From Paenibacillus thiaminolyticus (GTDB lineage: Bacteria > Bacillota > Bacilli > Paenibacillales > Paenibacillaceae): DNA of 64,000 nt. Where the stretch lies: NCBI RefSeq assembly GCF_007066085.1, contig NZ_CP041405.1:2480001-2544000 (forward strand), given 5' to 3'. The first letter of the stretch is position 1. Each line of letters begins with the position of its first letter. Made by a program: the position numbers and the translations under genes. The notes beneath the pieces were generated by a model that saw nothing but the letters and a program-made list of their open reading frames with translations, was not told where the DNA came from and made no database searches. Below are positions 19,426 to 28,296 of this stretch, one piece after another.

Positions 19426-19454
19426 ATGATAATCATTATCAATTATGTTGTCAA
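19426..19454 (-). promoter_or_regulatory. Sigma-A promoter with overlapping Fur box
   Basis: Minus strand: TTGACA (19454-19449), 17-bp spacer, TATCAT (19431-19426). The 15-bp palindrome TGATAATCATTATCA at 19427-19441 covers the -10 and spacer and matches the Fur consensus. It should repress the alpha/beta hydrolase gene when iron is plentiful. Confidence 0.8.
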
Positions 19455-19586
19455 ACGAGGCTTTGCTTAGGACATGCATTATGAACATGGTGAGGGAACA
19501 TGCTCCATGAACAATGCTCTATGAATACGCTTAATGAACATGGTGAGGAACATGCATGGGAACAGAGGATGAGGAACGGTTTCTGC

Positions 19587-19943
19587 CCCTTACGACCACT
19601 CTCCCATCGGGTCAGAATCCCGGGAGGCACGAAATATAGAGAGGGCACGATACATCGGAAGGACACGATATGTCGGCAGAGACAAGTCACCGGGAGGCAC
19701 TCTCCATGGAGCGAGGACACTACATCGGACAAGCGCGATACATCAGGAGGTACGATATGTCAGAAGAGCACCAGAGCGCTATACATCGGGAGGCATAATA
19801 CCTCGCGGGGCATAATACATCAGAAGAACACCGAGGCGCTACACATCGGGAGAAGACGACTTATCGGGAGGGCACGATACCTCGGGGACAGAAGCACTTT
19901 TGAGCAGGACAGATTCTGAGTAAAAGGGAGAGTACTCATAGGA
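19587..19943. repeat. Degenerate repeat block bounded by inverted 30-bp half-sites
   Basis: The left half-site at 19587-19616 (CCCTTACGACCACTCTCCCA...) and right half-site at 19915-19943 (inverse) match the family seen at 7016-7390, 40008-40080 and 44378-44407. Between them about fifteen imperfect copies of an ~18-bp motif, GGGAGGCACGATACATC, run from 19620 to 19895. No coding frame there has a ribosome binding site. Confidence 0.7.
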
Positions 19944-20073
19944 GCTTGAGCCCCCTCCCCCCGCCAATTAAGCGGACGCCACAAGCCCGGCACCTGCAGC
20001 GCAAGCGCCGGGCTGCCCGCTGTCCGATTACCATCCAGCGGGGAGGCGGCATTGCTGCCCATCCCCTTCTGGA

Positions 20074-21687
20074 CTACTGTGGATCCGTAATCCGCAATAT
20101 ACGATAGATCCGCTCCATATCCAAGTTGCTGCGAGCCCGATCCGCCAGGCGGTCGAAGGCAGCCTCCCGCTGGCCGGCAAAGTTCAATTCGACGGGCAGA
20201 GGCGCAAGCCCCTTCGCCTCGCGTAGCCTGTTCAACCAGCCCCTGCGGAAGGCGTCATTATGGAACAAGCCATGCAAATAGGTGCCCATGATGCGCCCAT
20301 TCGGATGCAGCAAACCGTCATGCCCGATGCATGCCGTATCTGCCTCGACCGCAGCCCGCAGTTCCAGCAGCGGTTCAGCCAACATATCCGTCCCTGTCGG
20401 CAGCGAACGGCCCATATGAATCTCATAGCCTTCCATAGGGCAAGCCTCAAGCGCCGTCCCGCGCAGTCCGGAAGCGATGACCGTTCCCTGGACGCGCTCC
20501 GTCCGCTTATCGGCAGCGAACACCGTCTCCATCGGCAGCAGCCCCAGGCCGTCGATGACCGCGCCCGCTTCGGCCTCCGCTCCGTACGGATCGCGCAGAC
20601 ACTCGCCTAACATTTGATAGCCTCCGCAAATGCCCGTCACGACCCCTTCCTTCGCATAAGACACCAACGCGTCGGCCAGCCCGTTCTCTTGCATCCAATG
20701 CAAATCGGCCATCGTGCTCTTGGTCCCCGGAATAATGATGGCATCCGGAGCGCCGAGCTCTTCGGGCTTGCGAATATAGCGAATGCGCACATCGCGCTCG
20801 GCGGCCAGCGGATCGATGTCGGTGAAGTTGGAGATGCGGGGCAAGCCCACGACCGCAATATCCAGGTCGTTCTCCGGGAGCACCTTCCCCTTCCACTGCT
20901 CCAGCGCGACTGAATCCTCCGCTTCAATGTCCAGATCGTCGGCATAAGGCAGCACGCCGATCACCGGAATACCTGTGCGCTCTTCGAGCCAGTCGAGCCC
21001 GGGCTGCAGCAGCGTGACGTCGCCACGGAATTTGTTGATGATGAATCCTTGAACGCGCTCACGTTCATGCGGCTCCAGCAGCTCCAAGGTGCCGACGATC
21101 GAAGCGAACACGCCGCCGCGATCGATGTCCGCGACGAGAAGGACAGGAGCCTCCGCCCAGGCAGCCATGTTCATATTGACGATATCATTTTGCTTCAGAT
21201 TGATTTCGGCCGGGCTGCCTGCCCCCTCCATGACGACAATATCGTAGGCGGCACGCAGCCGGTTCACCGCGTCCACCACGGTCCGCTTCGCTTCGGGCAG
21301 GAAGCCGGAACGGTAATCGCGGGCGCTCAGGTTCTTATAAGGCTTGCCATGGACGACGACCTGCGAATGCATGTCCTTCGTCGGCTTGAGCAGCACCGGG
21401 TTCATATCGGTCGTCGCCGCGATGCCGCAAGCTTCTGCCTGCACGCCCTGCGCGCGCCCAATTTCCTTGCCGTCCGGCGTCACATACGAATTGAGCGCCA
21501 TATTTTGCGACTTGAACGGGGCTACCCGGAACCCGTCCTGCTTGAATATGCGGCATAGCGCCGTCGTCACGACGCTCTTGCCGACGTCGGAGGCGGTTCC
21601 TTGCAGCATGATCGTCCGCCCCTGCGGCCGTTCTTCCGTCTCCTTCGCCCGTTCCGCGCCTTGCCCGGCGCCGGATTTCTCGCTCAT
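20074..21687 (-). CDS. cobQ: Cobyric acid synthase (adenosylcobyrate amidation)
   Basis: The protein has 537 aa. It amidates side chains b, d, e and g of adenosylcobyrinate a,c-diamide with glutamine and ATP. The N-terminal dethiobiotin-synthetase-like domain has LQGTASDVGKSV. The C-terminal class-I GATase domain has the nucleophile Cys in GICGGYQMLG and the His in GTYLHGLF. Start 21687 is preferred over 21750 because it follows the CobS stop with GGGAAAGGGTGAAGG, avoiding a 58-bp overlap. It is the last gene of the riboswitch-controlled operon. The equivalent gene is called cbiP in some species. Confidence 0.94.
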   Translation of the reverse strand: MSEKSGAGQGAERAKETEERPQGRTIMLQGTASDVGKSVVTTALCRIFKQDGFRVAPFKSQNMALNSYVTPDGKEIGRAQGVQAEACGIAATTDMNPVLLKPTKDMHSQVVVHGKPYKNLSARDYRSGFLPEAKRTVVDAVNRLRAAYDIVVMEGAGSPAEINLKQNDIVNMNMAAWAEAPVLLVADIDRGGVFASIVGTLELLEPHERERVQGFIINKFRGDVTLLQPGLDWLEERTGIPVIGVLPYADDLDIEAEDSVALEQWKGKVLPENDLDIAVVGLPRISNFTDIDPLAAERDVRIRYIRKPEELGAPDAIIIPGTKSTMADLHWMQENGLADALVSYAKEGVVTGICGGYQMLGECLRDPYGAEAEAGAVIDGLGLLPMETVFAADKRTERVQGTVIASGLRGTALEACPMEGYEIHMGRSLPTGTDMLAEPLLELRAAVEADTACIGHDGLLHPNGRIMGTYLHGLFHNDAFRRGWLNRLREAKGLAPLPVELNFAGQREAAFDRLADRARSNLDMERIYRILRITDPQ

Positions 21688-21692
21688 ATCCT

Positions 21693-22532
21693 TCACCCTT
21701 TCCCGGTTGCCGCCAGGAGAAGCAGCAGCAAGCCGACGGTCTCCGTCCATTCGTTAATCGCGCCGTACGTATCTCCGGTCAGCCCGCCCAGCTTGCGCGA
21801 CAAGTATTGCATCGGCAGGCAGGCCCCCGCCGTGCACAGCAGCGGCGCGGCGACGCTCATCATGATGGCGGCATCCGAAGACGAGAGTCCCAGTCCCGTG
21901 AGCACGCCCAGGCTCGATCCGGCATCTGCCGTTCCCGATGCTGCGACGGCCAGTGCGGCAAGCGCGAAGCCTAGCAGATAGGCGATCGTGACATGCCCGG
22001 CCTTCACGCCAAGGAAATACCCGCCGAGTCCCTCTTCCGGTCGCGCCTGAGGCTTGCTCGCCAGTGCCAATACCATCGTGACACGCGACCAGATGAACGG
22101 AACGATAACCCAGCCGTTCCACAAGCCCAGCTCCATCAGAGAGACGAGGAGCGTCCATTTGAGCAGCAGCAGCAGAACGCATGCGATGACGCCCATCGCG
22201 CCGCTGCGGCTATCCTTCATAATCTCCAGCATCCGTTCGCGGGAACGCGAGCTGAGCACGCCGTCGGCCGTATCCATCCAGCCATCCATATGCAACCCGC
22301 CCTGAAGCGCAACGGCCAGGGTAAGCGTCAGCGCAGCCGCCGGGAAGACGGGAAGCAGATGCTGGAGTCCCCAGCCTGCCGCCCAGACCAGCCCGCCGAT
22401 GCAGAAGCCCGCCAGCGGGAAGAAGTAGGTGCTTCGCTTCAGCACCTCGTTCGTGAACGGCACCGAGAACGGAACGGGAATTCGGGTCAGAAATTGCATC
22501 GCAGCGACGAGTCCTTGCCATGTCCGCTTCAT
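21693..22532 (-). CDS. cobS: Adenosylcobinamide-GDP ribazoletransferase (cobalamin synthase)
   Basis: The protein has 279 aa and is an integral membrane protein with several spans. The family metal-binding start is visible in GGLHMDGWMDTADGVLS (about residues 70-90), followed by SRSGAMGVIA. It joins alpha-ribazole to adenosylcobinamide-GDP to give cobalamin. Its ATG overlaps the CobU stop by 4 bp, indicating translational coupling in cobT-cobU-cobS-cobQ. Confidence 0.94.
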   Translation of the reverse strand: MKRTWQGLVAAMQFLTRIPVPFSVPFTNEVLKRSTYFFPLAGFCIGGLVWAAGWGLQHLLPVFPAAALTLTLAVALQGGLHMDGWMDTADGVLSSRSRERMLEIMKDSRSGAMGVIACVLLLLLKWTLLVSLMELGLWNGWVIVPFIWSRVTMVLALASKPQARPEEGLGGYFLGVKAGHVTIAYLLGFALAALAVAASGTADAGSSLGVLTGLGLSSSDAAIMMSVAAPLLCTAGACLPMQYLSRKLGGLTGDTYGAINEWTETVGLLLLLLAATGKG

Positions 22533-23140
22533 AGCTGCACCTCCCGGCTCTTCAGCTCGATCGGAATGCCTGCCGTCACCAGATACACTTCATCCGCCTT
22601 GCCGGCGATGCGCTGGTTCAAGCGGCCGGCCGCATCACGGAACATCCGGCCGAGCTTGTAGACAGGAACAATGCTGTCCCCGACTTCGTTCGTAACCATC
22701 ACCAGCGTGCCGCGGAAGCGGCCAGCTTCCTCCGCAAGCCTTTCGATGCGCGCCTCCAGATAGCGCTCGGCTTCCAGGCTCTCTCCCCATTGCCGCTCCG
22801 CCTGAAGCAGCTCGTTCGACAGCCAGAGCGTCAGGCAGTCGATGAGTACGGCCGGCCCCTCATAGGCGGCCTCTGCATCCGCGCTGGTGATGGCGAGCCA
22901 TTCCGGCAGCTGGAACGGCTCGTTCACCGTCTTCCAGCCGTAGCCCGATTGCTCCCGGTCCGACTGGTGGCGGCGAATCCGTTCGCGCATCTCGTCATCA
23001 TGGGCTTCCGCGGTCGCGACGTAGATGCCTCCATCCAGGATGCGCTTCATGAACAGCCGCTCCGCGAATCCGCTCTTGCCGCTCCGCGCGCCGCCCGTTA
23101 CGAGGACAAGCTTATTTCCTTCGTCGGCCGTACCCGTCAT
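22529..23140 (-). CDS. cobU: Adenosylcobinamide kinase / guanylyltransferase
   Basis: The protein has 203 aa. The Walker A is TGGARSGKSGFAE near residue 16, and the CobU guanylylation region HDDEMRERIRRHQSDR includes the conserved His. VTNEVGDSIVP is the family C-terminal motif. It phosphorylates and then guanylylates adenosylcobinamide to prepare the ring for CobS. Overlaps of 4 bp with both neighbours (cobT and cobS) support one transcript. Confidence 0.95.
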   Translation of the reverse strand: MTGTADEGNKLVLVTGGARSGKSGFAERLFMKRILDGGIYVATAEAHDDEMRERIRRHQSDREQSGYGWKTVNEPFQLPEWLAITSADAEAAYEGPAVLIDCLTLWLSNELLQAERQWGESLEAERYLEARIERLAEEAGRFRGTLVMVTNEVGDSIVPVYKLGRMFRDAAGRLNQRIAGKADEVYLVTAGIPIELKSREVQL

Positions 23141-24255
23141 TCTTGTCCCTCGCTATCGTCGGTGTCTTTGTTGGATACGCCCGCTTGGGCGAAGGTCGCC
23201 ATCTCTTGCATAATGCGCAGCGCAGCGTCGATAATCGGGAACATCAGAGCGCCGCCCGTTCCTTCGCCGAGGCGCATATTCAAGTGCAGGCCCGGCTTCA
23301 GGCCAAGCTCGGCCAGCAAGGCGGCATGACCGCGCTCTTCGGACAGATGCGAAGCGATTAGATAAGGCTGCGCCGCCGGGGCGAGCCGCACCGCTGCCAG
23401 CGCCGCCGCACTGGAGATGAAGCCGTCGACGACGACCGGGAGCCGATGGGCCGCCGCGCCGAGAATGACGCCGGTCAATCCGGCGATCTCCAGCCCGCCG
23501 ACCTTCGCGAGCACATCCAGCGCATCGTTGCGATCAGGCTGGTTCACTTCGAGCGCCTGGCGCACAACGTTGCATTTATGCGCCCACTGCTCATCGCCGA
23601 TGCCGGTTCCCCGGCCGACCGTCTCTTCCGGCGCCAGTCCGGTCAAGGCGCACAGAATAGCGGCGCTCGGCGTCGTATTGCCGATGCCCATTTCCCCAGT
23701 AGAGAACATGCGATTGCCAGCCTGAACGCATTCGTCCACCGTGTCGACGCCGGCCAGTATCGCCGCCACCGCCTCGTCCCGGGTCATCGCCGGGCCTTGG
23801 GCCATGTTGCCGGTTCCGCGGCGCACCTTGCGCGATTGCAGCTGCGGATGGCTCAAATCGGCGTTAACGCCGACATCGACGCAAATGACCTCGGCTCCGG
23901 CCTGACGCGCCAGCACATTGACGGCTGCGCCGCCGGCAAGGAAGTTCATTACCATCTGCGGGGTCACTTCGGCCGGGAAGGCGCTGATCCCTTCCGCGCA
24001 TACGCCATGATCGCCCGCCATCACAACAATCGCCTTTTGCTTAAATTCAGGGGTGACTGTCCCCGTAATGCCGGCCAGTTGAACCGCTATCTCCTCCAGC
24101 AGCCCGAGGCTCCCCGGAGGCTTCGTCAGCTGATTTTGATGCGCAGCGGCTGCCTCCATCGCCGTCTTGTCCACACCAGAGATCCGCCCAATTACTTCGC
24201 TAAGCCGTTCATTCATCGCATTCATCTCATTCATCTCATTCATCTCCGTCTTCAC
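23137..24255 (-). CDS. cobT: Nicotinate-nucleotide:dimethylbenzimidazole phosphoribosyltransferase
   Basis: The protein has 372 aa counted from a GTG, typically ~350. It activates dimethylbenzimidazole to alpha-ribazole phosphate. Family motifs are visible: KPPGSLGLLEEIAVQLAGI, VVMAGDHGVCAEG (catalytic region), GEMGIGNTTPSAAI and the GRGTGIGD segment. The N-terminus contains a tandem ATGAATGAG repeat encoding MNEMNEMNAMNE, so any of four ATG codons may be the start. Upstream lies the ABC transporter gene btuD with 380 bp of repeat-containing sequence between. Confidence 0.94.
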   Translation of the reverse strand: MKTEMNEMNEMNAMNERLSEVIGRISGVDKTAMEAAAAHQNQLTKPPGSLGLLEEIAVQLAGITGTVTPEFKQKAIVVMAGDHGVCAEGISAFPAEVTPQMVMNFLAGGAAVNVLARQAGAEVICVDVGVNADLSHPQLQSRKVRRGTGNMAQGPAMTRDEAVAAILAGVDTVDECVQAGNRMFSTGEMGIGNTTPSAAILCALTGLAPEETVGRGTGIGDEQWAHKCNVVRQALEVNQPDRNDALDVLAKVGGLEIAGLTGVILGAAAHRLPVVVDGFISSAAALAAVRLAPAAQPYLIASHLSEERGHAALLAELGLKPGLHLNMRLGEGTGGALMFPIIDAALRIMQEMATFAQAGVSNKDTDDSEGQE

Positions 24256-24637
24256 ATAGTTGGTTGCTAGCTGTCATTGCCATTGATGTTCATCCCAATT
24301 ACAGAAATGATTCTTCTCCTGCGTGTTCGTCACTCCATTTCCCGCCATGCCGTGGAATCAGCCTGATTCCCGTTCATGGCTTCCTCGTTACCGGATCTCG
24401 CCGCTTTCACGACCCCGTAACCTGCACGTTACCGCTCCTTCATGCTGTCGTTGCTTCTCATTGACGCGTCTTCACGACGCTGCTGTCTTCACGTTGACGC
24501 GCCCTTCACGACGCCGCTCCATTCACGTTGTCTCTGCCTTCACGTTGACGCGCCTTCATGACGCCGCTGCATTCACGTTGACAAGACTTCATGACGCCGC
24601 GGCCTTCACGTTGTCGCTGCCCAATCTCTCGTCGCCT
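24256..24637. other. Intergenic region inside the cob operon
   Basis: This 380-bp gap separates btuD from cobT on the same strand. About half of it is the tandem repeat described for 24461-24617. No terminator or new promoter is convincing, so read-through is plausible. Confidence 0.5.
24461..24617. repeat. Degenerate 33-34-bp tandem repeat
   Basis: Four or five units built from two 17-nt halves, TTGACGCGCCTTCATG and ACGCCGCTGCATTCACG (imperfect), run through this stretch. One unit is reduced to a single half (TTGTCTCTGCCTTCACG). The block lies in the btuD-cobT gap. Confidence 0.75.
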
Positions 24638-25573
24638 TCATGCTCTGGCTGCTTCATCGTCCACTGTTCTGGCTTCCTCTTCCTTCTGTGCCTCTGTTCC
24701 CGCCTTCTGTTCTGCGTCCGTATGGGCCGGACACATTAGCAGCTGCGGACGGCCGTTCCCCGGATGCGGCACGATGGCGGCGCGGGTATCGAAGTAGCGT
24801 GCGATGACATCCGGAGACATCATCTCTTCCGGAGCGCCATCGGCTGCGATGCGCCCCTCATGCACGACGACGAGCCGGTCGCAATACAACGCTGCAAGAT
24901 TCAGATCGTGAAGCACGGAGACGACCGTCAAGCCGCAGTCCTGCTGCCAGTCGCGGACGACATCCATGAACTGCACCTGATACCGGATGTCCAGATAGGT
25001 CGTCGGCTCATCCAGCAGCACGATAGACGGCGACTGCGCCATCAGCTTCGCCAGGGCGACACGCTGGCGCTGACCGCCGCTGAGCCGGTCGATCGGCCGC
25101 TCCTCCAGTTCCATCAGCTGCAGCCGCTCCATAATCGAATCGATATAGGGTCCGCTGTCCTCCGCCTCCGAGCCGAACCAGGATTGATACGGGAAGCGGC
25201 CCATCTCAACAACCTCGCGGACCGTGTATCCAATCGGCGGAAGCGACTCCTGGAGCAGGACCGCCATCGTTTGCGACAGCGATTTGCGCGTGTAGGAGCG
25301 CAGGGTGCGCCCCTTCAGCTCGATGCGCCCGCCAGCAGGAGAATCGGCGCCGGACAGCAGCGACAGCAGCGTCGACTTGCCGCTGCCGTTCGGCCCGATG
25401 ATGCCGACCCATTCCCCGGCGCGGACGGTCAAGGAGACATCGTTCAGCACCGTTCGGCTGCCGTAGCTTTTGCTGATATGCTCGGCCTGAAGAATCGGCT
25501 CTCCCGGGCGGATCTGCCCGGATGAGGCCCCCGGCTTCGCTGTAAGTTCCCGATGCGCGGCTCCCGTCTTCAT
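24638..25573 (-). CDS. btuD: Cobalamin-type ABC transporter ATPase
   Basis: The protein has 311 aa of the FecE/BtuD family. Walker A GPNGSGKST, signature LSGGQRQRVALA, Walker B IVLLDEPTTYLD and the His of VLHDLNLAALYCD are intact. After ~270 an acidic tail follows. Start 25573 is chosen because GGAGGAG lies at good distance, whereas the first ATG lies inside it. It couples ATP to corrinoid import with the BtuC and BtuF genes upstream. The substrate is inferred from the cobalamin riboswitch; the family also carries ferric siderophores. Confidence 0.9.
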   Translation of the reverse strand: MKTGAAHRELTAKPGASSGQIRPGEPILQAEHISKSYGSRTVLNDVSLTVRAGEWVGIIGPNGSGKSTLLSLLSGADSPAGGRIELKGRTLRSYTRKSLSQTMAVLLQESLPPIGYTVREVVEMGRFPYQSWFGSEAEDSGPYIDSIMERLQLMELEERPIDRLSGGQRQRVALAKLMAQSPSIVLLDEPTTYLDIRYQVQFMDVVRDWQQDCGLTVVSVLHDLNLAALYCDRLVVVHEGRIAADGAPEEMMSPDVIARYFDTRAAIVPHPGNGRPQLLMCPAHTDAEQKAGTEAQKEEEARTVDDEAARA

Positions 25574-26625
25574 GACCATCTCCTCCGTTTCGACCGTTTA
25601 TTTCGGATTAGCAGATACGCGAAGAACGGAGCGCCGATGAAGGCGGTCACCACGCCAAGCGGTATTTCCGTTGGCGCCAGCGCCGTCCGCGCGATCGTAT
25701 CCGCCCACATGACATAGATCGCTCCGCCTACAGCCGAGAACGGCACGATCAAGCGATAGTCCGGGCCGACCAGCAGCCGAATCATGTGCGGGACGACGAG
25801 CCCGACGAAGCCGATAACCCCTGATACGGAAACGGCTGCCGCCGTAATAAACGTCGACACGAGCAGAACGACCCACTTCGTGCGCTCGACATTGAGTCCG
25901 AGATGAGACGCCTGCCGCTCCCCAAGGGCAAGCAGGTTGAGCGGACGGGCATAGGCGATCAGGGCGATGAGCCCGATCGCCATATACGGCGCCAGCACGG
26001 CAGAAAAAGACCAGCCCCGCAGCGCCAGGCTTCCCATGACCCAGTACAGAATCTCGTTGATCGTCTGCTTCGACATCGCGACGAGGAAGGAGACGATCGA
26101 GCCTAGGAACGCCTGCGTAACGACCCCGGCCAGAATCAGCGTCTCGATCGGGATCTTGCCGTCTTCTCTCGCCAGGCGCATGACGGCCAATAGCGTCAGC
26201 GTGCCGGTCACGAAGGCGACGATCGGAACCGTCCACTGGCCGAGCAGCGCATACTGCAGGCCGAAGTAGATCAGGAACGCGGCGCCGACGGAGGCCCCGG
26301 AAGACACGCCCAGCGTGTACGGATCTGCCAGCGGATTGCGCAGCACGCCCTGGAAGCCCGTCCCCGCCAGCCCCAGCGACGCGCCGACGAGCATCGCGAG
26401 CACGACGCGCGGGAAGCGGACCTTCAGCATAATGGTCGCCGAAGCATCGTCCCAGGTGACGGGAATGAGCGATTCCAGTCCGGGAACATGATGCAGCAAT
26501 ATTTTCGCAATCTCACCCATTGGCATCTTCACCGATCCGACGGACAGACAGCCTACAATAGATAAAAGGAGCAGCGCCAACATCGCTACTCCAAAGCCAA
26601 ACCCTTTTTTCATCGATATGTCCAT
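25570..26625 (-). CDS. btuC: Cobalamin-type ABC transporter permease (FecCD family)
   Basis: The protein has 351 aa with about ten membrane spans. FecCD signatures are GTGFQGVLRNPLADPYTLGVSSGASVG shortened to the core NPLADPY-LGVSSGA, and GFVGLVVPHMIRLLVGPDYR. It forms the translocation channel. It follows btuF by 8 bp and overlaps btuD by 4 bp. The start codon (26625 or ATG 12 nt later) is uncertain. The context points to corrinoid import. Confidence 0.92.
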   Translation of the reverse strand: MDISMKKGFGFGVAMLALLLLSIVGCLSVGSVKMPMGEIAKILLHHVPGLESLIPVTWDDASATIMLKVRFPRVVLAMLVGASLGLAGTGFQGVLRNPLADPYTLGVSSGASVGAAFLIYFGLQYALLGQWTVPIVAFVTGTLTLLAVMRLAREDGKIPIETLILAGVVTQAFLGSIVSFLVAMSKQTINEILYWVMGSLALRGWSFSAVLAPYMAIGLIALIAYARPLNLLALGERQASHLGLNVERTKWVVLLVSTFITAAAVSVSGVIGFVGLVVPHMIRLLVGPDYRLIVPFSAVGGAIYVMWADTIARTALAPTEIPLGVVTAFIGAPFFAYLLIRNKRSKRRRWS

Positions 26626-26633
26626 CCCATCAT

Positions 26634-27632
26634 CTATTTGAACAAATCAGGATAGATCGCCTTCGCCACATCCTGCAGCGCTTCGGCCACACGCGGGCCC
26701 GGGCGGCTCAGCTTGTTGTTGTCCAGTCCGAACAGCTGATTGTCCTTGATCGCGGTGATGGCTTCCCAGCCGCTGCGTCCGCGGATAATGTCCTCCAGCG
26801 TCTTGTTCGTCTCGCTGTCGACAAGGTCCTTCGCGAACAGAATGACGTCCGGATTCTCCTTGATGATGTTCTCCTCATTAATCTGGTTCCAGCCGGTCAT
26901 GTCCGCGGCCGCAATATTGACGCCGCCTGCCAGCTCGATCAGCTCATTCATGAATTCGCCGCTGCCGACGGTCCAGCCCGGAGAAAATTCAATATAAACC
27001 TTCTTTTTGTCGGTAACGCCCTTGACCGCTTCAGCGACGTCATCGCGCATCTTTTTCATCTGATCGGTAATCTCTTTTGCTTCCTTCTGATGATCGGTAA
27101 TGAGACCATACAGCTCGATGTTGCTGATTACATCGTCATAGGTTTTCGGCTCGACCTTGAAAATTTCAATGCCCAGCTCGCGGAATTTGTTGACGGCTTC
27201 TTCCTTCATCGAGATGCCGCTAAATACGACATCCGGCTTCGCCGCAATGATCGCTTCCTCATTCGGTTTCGTGATGCCGCCCATTTTCGGCTTCTGCGTC
27301 GCTTCTGCCGGGTAATCATCATAATCGGACACGCCCACGATATTGTCGCCAAGGCCAAGGGCAAATAATGATTCCGTCTCTGCCGGCGATACGGAAATGA
27401 TCCGTTCCGGCGCTTTGTCGAACGTGAATTCATGCCCGGTCGCATCCTTCACCGTCAGCGGATAGGTTGTCTTCGCGGCATCAGAAGCCGCATTGCCGTT
27501 CTCCTGCTGCTGCGCAGATTCTGGAGCCTTGTCCGCCTCCTTCGACGGAGCCGCTCCGCAAGCCGCCAAGCTCAAAGCCAGCACGGCCGCTGCCGCGACC
27601 GCTATCGTTCTGTTCCACCATTTGTTCATCAT
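26634..27632 (-). CDS. btuF: Corrinoid-binding ABC transporter lipoprotein
   Basis: The protein has 332 aa. Its signal peptide ends in LSLAAC, a lipobox. The two-lobed metal-chelate/vitamin-B12-binding fold (PF01497 type) is recognisable from ERIISVSPAETESLFALGLGDNIVGVSDY broken into ISVSPAETESLFALG, and RPGPRVAEALQDVAKA near the end. It binds corrinoid outside the cell and hands it to BtuC. It is the first gene after the cobalamin riboswitch. The start is set to ATG 27632 (AGGGAG 6 nt upstream) rather than the GTG at 27647. Confidence 0.92.
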   Translation of the reverse strand: MMNKWWNRTIAVAAAAVLALSLAACGAAPSKEADKAPESAQQQENGNAASDAAKTTYPLTVKDATGHEFTFDKAPERIISVSPAETESLFALGLGDNIVGVSDYDDYPAEATQKPKMGGITKPNEEAIIAAKPDVVFSGISMKEEAVNKFRELGIEIFKVEPKTYDDVISNIELYGLITDHQKEAKEITDQMKKMRDDVAEAVKGVTDKKKVYIEFSPGWTVGSGEFMNELIELAGGVNIAAADMTGWNQINEENIIKENPDVILFAKDLVDSETNKTLEDIIRGRSGWEAITAIKDNQLFGLDNNKLSRPGPRVAEALQDVAKAIYPDLFK

Positions 27633-27801
27633 GTTTATCTCCCTCACTTACCTGAATATCATGCCTGCTTCATTGCCGAAGCAGTGCGAACGCCGTCCCT
27701 TCACGCGGAAGGGCTGGCTCCCAGTCTTCCTGGTGCGGCATCCTGCCTTACCAACTTTTCCATCCGCTTCGAGGCGGAATTGTCAAAGAGCGCACAAATA
27801 C

Positions 27802-27827
27802 AAAACCCCCGATCCTAGGATCGGGGG
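27802..27827 (-). terminator. Riboswitch expression-platform terminator
   Basis: CCCCCGATCC-TAGGATCGGGGG is a perfect 11-bp stem-like palindrome followed by TTTTG on the minus strand. It lies between the cobalamin aptamer and btuF and should form when B12 is bound. Confidence 0.85.
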
Positions 27828-27965
27828 AACGCAGTCTCCTGGATAGGACCTTCCGAACTGAACTGCAAAGCCATCTCACGCCGTTAGACAGCATGACCGC
27901 TCAGCAGCAACAGGAAGTCCATTCCAATGACGCCGCTCCTCTCCGCGAAGGAAATAACTCGTCCT

Positions 27966-28165
27966 CCTATCGGGCAGGTCTCCTGACTTAGGAGCATCTT
28001 GCTGTGCTCGCCTTCCCATCAGCGGATTCACCTGAATCCGCGCAGACAGTGGCATTCTGAGCGCAGCACTCCATTTACAGTGGCGGGACCGTGCCGGATT
28101 CACACCGGCTTCCCTATTATCCTTGGGCACAAGCTCAATGCTCGTGCGGCGCAAGGACCCGATAG
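27966..28165 (-). promoter_or_regulatory. Cobalamin (B12) riboswitch
   Basis: Reading the minus strand, the conserved core is AAGCCGGTGTGAATCCGGC (at about 28120-28100), then CCCGCCACTG, with the closing AGTCAGGAGACCTGCCCG at about 27985-27968. These match the B12-box and aptamer core of the family. With the terminator at 27802-27827 it should switch off the btuFCD-cobTUSQ operon when adenosylcobalamin is abundant. Confidence 0.93.
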
Positions 28166-28296
28166 ATTACTATTCGCTTGTCTTTCCATCATAGCTTGAC
28201 TATTGATTATAGGGGAATTACCCTATCCTTGCAATAACATTCCTCACAAACTTCAGGGCATCTATCTGTTCCCTCGCTCACCCGCCGCTCGCTCCA

